A DNA stretch of 5,164 nt from NCBI GenBank assembly GCA_031274855.1, contig JAISPO010000138.1, forward strand, positions 1 to 5,164, in the 5' to 3' direction. Shown here piece by piece: positions 1 through 5,164 of this stretch. The stretch's first letter is position 1; each line of letters opens with the position of its first letter. The notes under the pieces were generated by a model, which ran no database searches, was not told the DNA's origin, and saw nothing but the letters and a program-made list of their open reading frames with translations. This DNA is from Zoogloeaceae bacterium (lineage in GTDB: Bacteria > Pseudomonadota > Gammaproteobacteria > Burkholderiales > Rhodocyclaceae). The position numbers were made by a program, and so were the translations under genes.

Positions 1-121
1 GCGTGCCGCCGGTGCTCACTTTGGCGAGTACCGCGTCTTCGAATTCCTCGAAATCGGCGAGCGTGAACTCGCCGAGAACGGTGACGGTAAGCAGGCTATT
101 GGTTGAGTCGCTGGTAATCAT
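1..121 (-). CDS. Partial SpoIIAA/STAS-like (STAS/SEC14-type) small protein, N-terminal 40 residues
   Basis: Reading leftward from an ATG at 121-119, the frame stays open to the window edge, giving 40 residues that begin MITSDSTNSLLTVTVLGEF and continue through an acidic stretch rich in D, F and E to VSTGGT. The pattern is a short beta strand (LLTVTVLGEF), then the start of an acidic helix (TLADFEEFEDAVLAKV). This is how the small SpoIIAA-like/STAS-SEC14 proteins of proteobacteria begin; they are usually about 120-130 residues. The ATG overlaps the TGA of the upstream oxygenase gene (ATGA, 4 bp), and an AGGA sits 6 nt before the ATG inside that gene, so the two are almost certainly translated from one mRNA. 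The family has no well-defined biochemical role; STAS folds are often binding or regulatory modules. That the gene is real is well supported by the overlap and ribosome site. The family name is an inference from a short fragment. Confidence 0.62.
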   Translation of the reverse strand, partial: MITSDSTNSLLTVTVLGEFTLADFEEFEDAVLAKVSTGGT

Positions 122-1236
122 TTGCTTTCCTGTAGGTGGCCGGCCATGATGCGCCGGTAAAACTCGTGGAAATGCCGCATGCCGTCTTCGGTCGGCGATT
201 GGTAGGGGCCGGCTTCGTTGCGGCCTTCCTTGAGCAGCGCATGGCGGCCGCGATCCATCCGTTCGCCGATGTCGTCGTCTTCAATGGCGGTTTCCATGTA
301 GGCGGCCTGTTCCGCTTCGACGAACTCGCGCTCGAACAGCGCGATTTCTTCGGGATAGTAGAACTCGACGACGTTCATGGTGCGATCAACATCTTGCGGA
401 ATCAGCGTCGAGACCACCAACACATGCGGATACCACTCGACCATGATGTTCGGGTAGTAGGTGAGCCAGACCGCGCCCTGCCTCGGGTGCTCGCCCTTGG
501 CGCCGTAGTAGTCGAGCACGGCCTTCTGCCAGCGCCCGTACACCGTGGAGCCGACGCGATCCAGACGGGTAATGCCGACCCGCTGCACCGAATACCAGTC
601 GCTGAACTGCCAGGTCAGATCGTCGCAGGTGACGAAATTGCCCAGCCCCGGATGGTAGGGAACAACGTGGTAGTCCTCCAGATACACTTCGATAAACGTT
701 TTCCAGTTGTAGTTGCACGGGTGCAGTTCAACGCGGTCGAGCTTGTAGCCGCTGAAATCGAATTCACCGGCGACATTCATGCCGGTAAGGTCGGCCTTGG
801 CCGAACGCGGCCCCTTGAACAGCAGGCCGTTCCACGATTCGAGCTTGCGCTTGTGCAGGTTCAGGCAGGGGTTGGCCGGAAAATGCGGCGCGCCGATCTG
901 GCTGCCCTGAGTGTCGTAAGTCCAGCGGTGAATCGGGCAGACGACATTCTGCGCTGTGCCCGAGCCTTGCAACATGATGGCCTGCCGGTGGCGGCAGATA
1001 TTCGACATGTCATACACGCCGTCCGGCTGGCGCACCAGCAGGCGGGCGTGATCGAGCCACTCCTGCGAACGGTAGTTGTACAGTTCCGGCACCATCAGCT
1101 CGTGGCCAACGTAGCCCGGGCCGGCATCGAAGATGAGCTTTTTCTCCAGTTCAAAAAGTTTTTCATCGAAATACCAATCGACGGGAAACTGGGGGGCGCC
1201 AGACGAAAGTTTGGCGCGGCTCACGATATCGGACAT
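118..1236 (-). CDS. Rieske [2Fe-2S] aromatic-ring-hydroxylating-type oxygenase, alpha subunit
   Basis: This 372-residue protein has the usual length for the catalytic subunit of a Rieske non-heme iron oxygenase, a cytoplasmic enzyme that uses O2 and reductant to hydroxylate or demethylate small molecules. The N-terminal Rieske domain (about residues 40-140) carries C-x-H-x16-C-x2-H, with C81, H83, C100 and H103 binding the cluster. The C-terminal catalytic domain carries E187-x2-H190-x4-H195 for mononuclear iron, and an acidic run at D320-D322 that should supply the third ligand. A typical C-terminal segment follows (GPYQSPTEDG, then FHEFYRR). E187 occupies the bridging position that is Asp in naphthalene dioxygenase and Glu in the carnitine oxygenase CntA. 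The ATG has a strong AGGAGGT 8 nt upstream. The stop overlaps the next gene by 4 bp. No beta subunit or reductase is visible, so the electron donor must be elsewhere. The substrate cannot be told from the sequence. Family confidence is high, function open. Confidence 0.93.
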   Translation of the reverse strand: MSDIVSRAKLSSGAPQFPVDWYFDEKLFELEKKLIFDAGPGYVGHELMVPELYNYRSQEWLDHARLLVRQPDGVYDMSNICRHRQAIMLQGSGTAQNVVCPIHRWTYDTQGSQIGAPHFPANPCLNLHKRKLESWNGLLFKGPRSAKADLTGMNVAGEFDFSGYKLDRVELHPCNYNWKTFIEVYLEDYHVVPYHPGLGNFVTCDDLTWQFSDWYSVQRVGITRLDRVGSTVYGRWQKAVLDYYGAKGEHPRQGAVWLTYYPNIMVEWYPHVLVVSTLIPQDVDRTMNVVEFYYPEEIALFEREFVEAEQAAYMETAIEDDDIGERMDRGRHALLKEGRNEAGPYQSPTEDGMRHFHEFYRRIMAGHLQESK

Positions 1237-1244
1237 GGTGCCCT

Positions 1245-1251
1245 ACCTCCT
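1245..1251 (-). promoter_or_regulatory. Strong Shine-Dalgarno of the Rieske oxygenase gene
   Basis: On the minus strand the bases read AGGAGGT, a near-perfect complement to the 3' end of 16S rRNA, 8 nt before the ATG at 1236-1234. It fixes the start codon and is much stronger than any ribosome site on the rightward genes in this window. Confidence 0.85.
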
Positions 1252-1258
1252 GAAAATA

Positions 1259-1270
1259 CCGGAAAACCGG
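1259..1270 (-). repeat. CCGG-TTTT-CCGG hairpin / CCGGAAAA tandem repeat in the oxygenase leader
   Basis: On the plus strand CCGGAAAA occurs twice in perfect tandem (1259-1266 and 1267-1274). Because CCGG is self-complementary, 1259-1270 can also fold as a 4-bp stem with a 4-nt loop in the minus-strand mRNA. It ends 7 nt before the Shine-Dalgarno sequence. The stem is short but all G-C. A regulatory role is only a possibility. Confidence 0.4.
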
Positions 1271-1292
1271 AAAAAATAGGACGCAAAAATAG

Positions 1293-1305
1293 CCCCCTGC
1301 GGGGA
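1293..1305 (-). promoter_or_regulatory. Small GC hairpin followed by a T-run at the predicted 5' end of the oxygenase mRNA
   Basis: The minus strand reads CCCCGCAGGGGG and then CTATTTTT. Four G-C pairs plus one T-G wobble close a 3-nt loop, and a 5-T run follows at 1289-1285. It looks like a miniature intrinsic terminator, but the stem is short for one. Its location is striking: the predicted transcription start of the minus-strand promoter (about 1305-1307) falls at the hairpin's first bases. It could be a 5'-end stabilising structure, a weak early attenuator, or chance. Confidence 0.35.
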
Positions 1306-1311
1306 GTGGTC

Positions 1312-1340
1312 AGTATAGCGAAAAATGCGCAGAAATTGAC
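1312..1340 (-). promoter_or_regulatory. Putative sigma-70 promoter for the Rieske oxygenase gene
   Basis: On the minus strand a TATACT -10 box (5 of 6 matches to TATAAT) lies at 1317-1312. A 17-nt spacer places GTCAAT at 1340-1335 in the -35 position; an 18-nt spacer places GGTCAA there. The -35 match is weak, the -10 match good. Predicted start of transcription is near 1305-1307, giving a leader of about 70 nt. An activator may compensate for the poor -35, but no operator was recognised. Confidence 0.5.
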
Positions 1341-1365
1341 CGAAGGGCGTTCCATGCAGTATTTT
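1336..1365 (+). promoter_or_regulatory. Putative sigma-70 promoter for the xseB-ispA-dxs-folE2 unit
   Basis: TTGACC (5 of 6 matches to TTGACA) at 1336-1341 is followed by an 18-nt spacer and TATTTT (4 of 6 matches to TATAAT) at 1360-1365. Transcription would begin near 1372, leaving about 27 nt before the chosen xseB start at 1399. The -35 box falls on the same bases as the -35 region of the minus-strand promoter. No other convincing promoter is seen before ispA, dxs or folE2, whose junctions are 2 bp apart, overlapping by 1 bp, and 11 bp apart. Confidence 0.5.
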
Positions 1366-1398
1366 TGTACCTTTACCACGCCCGATTTCCCAACTCTC

Positions 1399-1656
1399 AT
1401 GGCCAAGGCAAGCACCCCACCGGCAACTCCGACATTTGAATCCGCTTTGCAGGAACTGGAGGGCATCGTTCAGGCAATGGAAGCGGGCAACGCGCCGCTC
1501 GAAGAATCGCTGGCCGCCTACGAGCGCGGCATCGCCCTGTTGCGTCAGTGTCAGCAAACGCTGGCCGCCGCCGAGGGGCGGCTTCAGGCGCTTGAAAACG
1601 GCATGTTGCGCAATTTCGATTCCGGCAATCTTGGCGCTGAAGGCGCAGGCGAGTAA
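1399..1656 (+). CDS. xseB: Exodeoxyribonuclease VII small subunit
   Basis: This 85-residue protein matches the XseB family in length (E. coli XseB is 80 residues) and pattern. It has FESALQELEGIVQAMEAG at 13-30, then PLEESLAAYERG at 33-44, then a second helix containing LLRQCQQTLAAAEGRLQ (47-63). These two helices are the coiled-coil hairpin that binds the large subunit XseA. The complex degrades single-stranded DNA to oligonucleotides in the cytoplasm. xseA is not in this window. The ATG at 1399 is chosen because MAKASTPPATPTFESA aligns with the E. coli start. An in-frame ATG at 1354 would add 15 unfamiliar residues and lies inside the predicted promoter. No clear Shine-Dalgarno precedes 1399, so the start is less certain than the gene. 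The frame stays open far upstream, antisense to the oxygenase gene, which could mislead automatic start calling. ispA begins 2 bp after the stop. Confidence 0.93.
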   Translation: MAKASTPPATPTFESALQELEGIVQAMEAGNAPLEESLAAYERGIALLRQCQQTLAAAEGRLQALENGMLRNFDSGNLGAEGAGE

Positions 1657-1658
1657 TC

Positions 1659-2525
1659 ATGGATTTCGCCGCATGGATGGCCACGGTTCAGGCCCGTACC
1701 GAAACGGCGTTGGGGCGCTTGTTGCCGCCTGCGACGCAAGCGCCGCAGCGCCTGCACGCAGCGATGCGTTATGCCGTGCTGGGCGGCGGCAAGCGGATCC
1801 GCCCGCTGCTTTGCCACGCGGCCGGTGAAATTTTCAACGCCAGTCCGGCGGCGCTCGACATTCCCGCTTGCGCGGCCGAACTCATCCATGCCTACTCGCT
1901 GGTGCATGACGATCTGCCCTGCATGGACGACGATGTGCTCCGGCGCGGCAAGCCTGCCTGCCACATCGAATACGACGAGGCCACCGCCCTGCTGGCGGGC
2001 GATGCCCTGCAAACGCTGGCTTTCGAGACGCTGGCCGAGCATGGCGGTTCGGCGCGAATGATTGCGCAACTCGCGCTCGCCGCCGGTTCGCGCGGTATGG
2101 CGGGCGGACAGGCCATCGACCTCGCCGCCGTCGGTCAAAGTCCGTGCGTTGAAGAACTCGAATTCATGCACATCCACAAGACCGGCGCGTTGATTCGCGC
2201 TGCGATCCTGCTGGGCGCGGAGGCAGGCAGCGCCGATGATCGGGCGCTGTTTCAACTCAGCCATTTTGCCGGTCGCATCGGCCTGCTGTTTCAGGTCGTC
2301 GATGATATTCTCGATGCGGAAATGAGTACCGCCACATTGGGCAAAACCGCCGGAAAAGATGCCGCCCGCAACAAGCCGACTTACGTTACCCTGCTTGGTC
2401 TTGCCGAAGCCCGGCGCAAAGCCGCCGAGTTGCGCGACGAAGCGAAGGCGGCGCTGATACCGCTGGGCAACGCGGCGCGTCGTCTGACCGAACTGACCGA
2501 CTACATTGTCGACCGGAAATTCTGA
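1659..2525 (+). CDS. ispA: Farnesyl diphosphate synthase (short-chain all-trans polyprenyl synthase)
   Basis: IspA adds two isopentenyl diphosphates in turn to dimethylallyl diphosphate, giving C15 farnesyl diphosphate for quinone, undecaprenyl and other isoprenoid synthesis in the cytoplasm. The 288 residues fit the bacterial family. GGGKRIRP lies at 42-49. The first Asp-rich motif, D84-D85-x4-D90, has the two-residue insertion typical of bacterial (type II) farnesyl synthases, followed by RRGKPACH. KTG lies at 174-176 and the second Asp-rich motif DDILD at 215-219, then LGKTAGKDAARNKPTYV at 227-243. Y79 and S80, the fifth and fourth residues before the first motif, match E. coli IspA (AYSLIHDD), favouring a C15 product over C20. 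AGGCGAG sits 5 nt before the ATG. The gene lies between xseB and dxs, an order also found in E. coli, and its TGA overlaps the dxs ATG by one base. All catalytic residues are present. Confidence 0.97.
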   Translation: MDFAAWMATVQARTETALGRLLPPATQAPQRLHAAMRYAVLGGGKRIRPLLCHAAGEIFNASPAALDIPACAAELIHAYSLVHDDLPCMDDDVLRRGKPACHIEYDEATALLAGDALQTLAFETLAEHGGSARMIAQLALAAGSRGMAGGQAIDLAAVGQSPCVEELEFMHIHKTGALIRAAILLGAEAGSADDRALFQLSHFAGRIGLLFQVVDDILDAEMSTATLGKTAGKDAARNKPTYVTLLGLAEARRKAAELRDEAKAALIPLGNAARRLTELTDYIVDRKF

Positions 2526-4375
2526 TGTCCTATCCTCTGCTCGAAACCATTAATTCCCCCGCCGATCTGCGCCTGCTGCCGCGCGAATCGCTGCCGCCAC
2601 TGGCCGAGGAACTGCGCGCTTTTCTGATTGAATCAGTCGCAAAAACCGGCGGCCATCTTTCTTCCAATCTGGGCACGGTGGAATTGACCATCGCGCTGCA
2701 CTACGTTTTCGACACGCCCGAAGATCGTCTGGTCTGGGATGTCGGCCACCAGACCTATGCGCACAAAACGCTGACCGGCCGCCGCGAGCGCATGGATTCG
2801 CTGCGCATGAAAGATGGCGTCAGCGGCTTCCCGCGACGCGAAGAAAGCCCTTATGACACGTTCGGCGTCGGCCATTCGTCGACTTCGATTTCGGCGGCGC
2901 TGGGCATGGCGGTTGCCGCCCGCGACAAGGGCGAACAGCGGCGCGTGGTTGCCATCATCGGCGATGGCGCGATGTCCGCCGGTGAAGCCTTCGAGGCGCT
3001 CAACAATGCAGGCGTGATCGACGCCAATCTGCTGGTGATTCTCAACGACAACGACATGTCGATTTCGCCGCCGGTCGGGGCGCTCAACAAGTATCTGGCC
3101 CGCCTGTTGTCGGGCCGCACGATCAACGCCGCGCGCCGCGCCGGTGAGCGGGTGCTGTCGAAAACGCCGCAACTGCTGGAACTGGCGAAACGCGCCGAGG
3201 AACATTTCAAGGGCATGTTCGTGCCGCGCGGCACGCTGTTCGAGGAATTCGGCTTCAAGTACATCGGGCCGATTGACGGTCACGATCTGGATTCGCTGAT
3301 TCCGACTTTGCAGAATTTGCGGCAACTCGACGGCCCGCAATTCCTGCACATCATCACTCGCAAGGGGCAGGGCTACAAACTCGCCGAAGCCGATCCGGTG
3401 CTGTATCACGGCGTTTCGCAATTCGATTCCAGCAGCGGCATCGAGTCGGCCAGCGGTAGCGCCAAGCTGACTTACACGCAGATATTCGGCGATTGGCTGT
3501 GCGACATGGCGAAAGAGGACACCCGCCTGATCGGCATCACGCCGGCGATGCGGGAAGGTTCGGGCATGGTGCGCTTTGCCGAGGAATTCCCGCAGCGCTA
3601 TCACGATGTCGGCATCGCCGAACAGCACGCGCTGACCTTCGCCGCCGGTCTCGCCTGCGAGGGCATGAAGCCGGTCGTCGCCATTTATTCGACCTTCCTG
3701 CAACGGGCTTACGACCAACTGGTGCACGACATCGCCTTGCAAAATCTGCCGGTGATGCTGGCCATCGACCGCGGCGGAGTGGTCGGCGCGGATGGCGCGA
3801 CGCATCAGGGCGCGTTCGATCTTTCCTATCTGGCCTGCATTCCGAACATGGTGGTGATGACGCCCGCCGACGAAAACGAATGCCGGCAAATGCTGACCAC
3901 GGCCTTCCGTTGCGACAGCCCAAGCGCCGTGCGTTATCCGCGCGGCACAGGCACGGGCGCGTTGCCGCAACCGGCGCTCGACACCCTGCCGGTCGGCAAA
4001 GGCGAAATCCGGCGTCAGGGGCAGCGCGTCGCGCTGCTCGCCTTCGGCACTTTGCTGACCGCCGCGCTGGAGGCCGGTGAACAAATGAACGCCACCGTCG
4101 CCAACATGCGCTTCGTCAAACCGCTCGACCACGCGCTTATCAAACAACTGGCCGAGAGCCACGACATACTGGTAAGCATTGAGGAAAATGCGGTAATCGG
4201 CGGCGCGGGCGCGGAAGTGGGCCGCTCGCTGGCGGCGCAGGGGCTGGTCAAGCCGCTGCTGCGCCTCGGCCTGCCCGACCGTTTCATCGAACACGGCGAT
4301 CAGGCGCAGACGCTGGCCGAGCTGGGCCTCGACGCAGCGGGTATCATCCGCCAGGTGCAGGCATTCATTCCTTGA
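2525..4375 (+). CDS. dxs: 1-Deoxy-D-xylulose-5-phosphate synthase
   Basis: Dxs condenses pyruvate with glyceraldehyde 3-phosphate, using thiamine diphosphate and Mg2+, to form DXP, the first step of the MEP isoprenoid pathway and a precursor for thiamine and pyridoxal phosphate. The 616 residues are close to E. coli Dxs (620). The N-terminal cofactor domain has H44 (E. coli H49), WDVGHQ at 71-76, GVGHSSTS at 114-121 and the thiamine-binding GDGAMSAGEAFEALNNAG (146-163), with NDND at 174-177. The middle domain has DVGIAEQH at 361-368, whose E366 corresponds to the catalytic E370, then Y388 and R394. D423 and H427 lie in DRGGVVGADGATHQG (415-429), and RYPRG is at 470-474. The C-terminal transketolase domain ends at residue 616. 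The start overlaps the ispA stop by 1 bp, with GGAA 6 nt upstream, so translation is probably coupled. No key residue is missing. Confidence 0.98.
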   Translation: MSYPLLETINSPADLRLLPRESLPPLAEELRAFLIESVAKTGGHLSSNLGTVELTIALHYVFDTPEDRLVWDVGHQTYAHKTLTGRRERMDSLRMKDGVSGFPRREESPYDTFGVGHSSTSISAALGMAVAARDKGEQRRVVAIIGDGAMSAGEAFEALNNAGVIDANLLVILNDNDMSISPPVGALNKYLARLLSGRTINAARRAGERVLSKTPQLLELAKRAEEHFKGMFVPRGTLFEEFGFKYIGPIDGHDLDSLIPTLQNLRQLDGPQFLHIITRKGQGYKLAEADPVLYHGVSQFDSSSGIESASGSAKLTYTQIFGDWLCDMAKEDTRLIGITPAMREGSGMVRFAEEFPQRYHDVGIAEQHALTFAAGLACEGMKPVVAIYSTFLQRAYDQLVHDIALQNLPVMLAIDRGGVVGADGATHQGAFDLSYLACIPNMVVMTPADENECRQMLTTAFRCDSPSAVRYPRGTGTGALPQPALDTLPVGKGEIRRQGQRVALLAFGTLLTAALEAGEQMNATVANMRFVKPLDHALIKQLAESHDILVSIEENAVIGGAGAEVGRSLAAQGLVKPLLRLGLPDRFIEHGDQAQTLAELGLDAAGIIRQVQAFIP

Positions 4376-4386
4376 GTAAAAATTCC

Positions 4387-5164
4387 ATGACCATTCCAGA
4401 CGTGCAAGGCAGCGCGGATTCGCGCCAGATTCCGATCAATCAAGTCGGCGTCAAATCCGTCCGTCATCCGATCCGCGTGCTCGACAAGAGCAGCGGCGTT
4501 CAACATACGATTGCCACGTTCAACATGTATGTCGGCCTGCCGCATAACTTCAAGGGCACGCATATGTCGCGCTTCCTTGAAATTCTGAACGGCTACGAGC
4601 AGGAAATCTCAGTCGAAAATTTCGGAAAAATGCTGCGCGAAATGGTGCGGCGCCTCGAAGCGGAAACCGGCCGCATCGAAATGAATTTTCCGTATTTCAT
4701 CAACAAGCAAGCGCCTGTATCCGGCGTGAAAAGCCTGATGGATTACGAAGTGACTTTCACCGGCGAAATGCTCTCCGGCGGCGTTTACCGGCAGGCCATC
4801 AAAGTGGTCATTCCCGCCACCAGCCTGTGCCCCTGCTCGAAGGAAATTTCCGAGCGCGGCGCACACAACCAGCGTTCACACATCACTGTCACCGCCTACA
4901 CCAACGCCTTCGTCTGGATTGAGGATTTGGTGCAGATGGTCGAAGCGCAAGCGTCCTGCGAGGTCTTCGGCCTGCTCAAGCGCACGGATGAAAAGTACGT
5001 CACCGAACGCGCCTATGACAACCCGAAATTCGTCGAAGACATCATCCGCGACGTCGCCGGCATCCTCAACGCCGACCCCCGCATCAACGCCTACATCGCC
5101 GAAGCGGAAAACTTCGAGTCCATCCACAACCACTCCGCCTACGCGCGGATCGAGAAAGACAAAA
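4387..5164 (+). CDS. folE2: GTP cyclohydrolase I type IB (FolE2), 3' end cut by window
   Basis: FolE2 converts GTP to 7,8-dihydroneopterin triphosphate, the first step toward tetrahydrofolate and, in many bacteria, queuosine. It is unrelated in sequence to FolE and works with several divalent metals. The frame is open for 259 residues with no stop before the edge. The core motif CPCSKEISERGAHNQRSH spans 148-165. C148, H160, E202 and E217 each sit one residue after the Neisseria gonorrhoeae positions C147, H159, E201 and E216 known for metal binding and catalysis, and H247 lies in the ending IHNHSAYA (246-253). The family is about 260-270 residues, so only a few are probably missing. The chosen ATG is 11 bp after dxs and has a weak ribosome site. 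An in-frame TTG at 4372, overlapping the dxs stop, would add MSKNS. Close spacing suggests co-transcription with dxs. folE2 is often zinc-repressed in other bacteria, but no Zur-like site is visible here. Confidence 0.95.
   Translation, partial: MTIPDVQGSADSRQIPINQVGVKSVRHPIRVLDKSSGVQHTIATFNMYVGLPHNFKGTHMSRFLEILNGYEQEISVENFGKMLREMVRRLEAETGRIEMNFPYFINKQAPVSGVKSLMDYEVTFTGEMLSGGVYRQAIKVVIPATSLCPCSKEISERGAHNQRSHITVTAYTNAFVWIEDLVQMVEAQASCEVFGLLKRTDEKYVTERAYDNPKFVEDIIRDVAGILNADPRINAYIAEAENFESIHNHSAYARIEKDK

Noticed and set aside
1293..1305. The hairpin as a true intrinsic terminator
   Set aside because: The stem is only 4-5 bp, and no gene ends upstream of it on the minus strand, since xseB reads away from it. 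It is kept only as a leader structure.
1314..1319. TATAGC as a plus-strand -10 box
   Set aside because: No -35-like hexamer lies 16-18 nt upstream, and the same bases give a better TATACT on the minus strand.
136..1398. A long plus-strand open frame running in frame into xseB, suggesting a fused 506-residue protein
   Set aside because: It is antisense to the well-supported Rieske gene, has no recognisable domains before the XseB part, and XseB proteins are about 80 residues. It is a GC-rich coding shadow.
1584..2264. A 226-residue minus-strand open frame opposite the end of xseB and ispA
   Set aside because: It has no recognisable domain or ribosome site and covers two convincing genes on the other strand.
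2633..4294. A 553-residue minus-strand open frame opposite dxs
   Set aside because: It has His/Arg/Gln-rich low-information composition and no motif, and lies wholly antisense to a complete dxs. It is typical of the complementary frame of GC-rich genes.
4376..4386. A terminator or regulatory site between dxs and folE2
   Set aside because: The gap is only 11 bp with no inverted repeat, so read-through is expected.

Overview
The window looks like a chromosomal core region of a GC-rich betaproteobacterium. Order Rhodocyclales (Azoarcus/Dechloromonas-like) is my best guess. This rests on the protein sequences, on tight gene packing with 1-4 bp overlaps, and on the order xseB-ispA-dxs-folE2, which I recall from betaproteobacteria. 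No database search was possible, so the lineage is an inference. I see no mobile element, CRISPR array, tRNA or rRNA.

Layout: two transcription units diverge from an intergenic region at 1237-1398. Leftward (minus strand) runs a Rieske-type non-heme iron oxygenase alpha subunit (118-1236). It overlaps by 4 bp a second gene that leaves the window at base 1; its 40 visible residues resemble the small SpoIIAA/STAS-like (STAS/SEC14) family. Rightward (plus strand) runs a compact four-gene unit: xseB (exonuclease VII small subunit), ispA (farnesyl diphosphate synthase), dxs (1-deoxy-D-xylulose-5-phosphate synthase) and folE2 (type IB GTP cyclohydrolase). folE2 is cut by the right edge, probably only a few residues short of its end.

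How the genes fit together: Dxs makes the entry metabolite of the MEP isoprenoid pathway, and IspA condenses the resulting C5 units to C15 farnesyl diphosphate. The unit therefore couples first-step supply to prenyl chain building for quinones, undecaprenyl phosphate and possibly hopanoids. XseB (DNA repair) and FolE2 (first step of folate/queuosine-type pterin synthesis) are probably co-transcribed for genomic rather than metabolic reasons. The substrate of the divergent oxygenase is unknown. It has all Rieske and mononuclear-iron ligands and a glutamate at the bridging position, as in the carnitine oxygenase CntA.

The most interesting non-coding structure is the divergent control region. 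A plausible sigma-70 promoter faces each way, and the two -35 boxes fall on the same bases (about 1335-1341). The predicted leader of the oxygenase mRNA contains a hairpin at its very 5' end, T-rich repeats, and a CCGG/CCGG hairpin just upstream of a strong Shine-Dalgarno sequence. I found no clearly novel defence or mobile system here.
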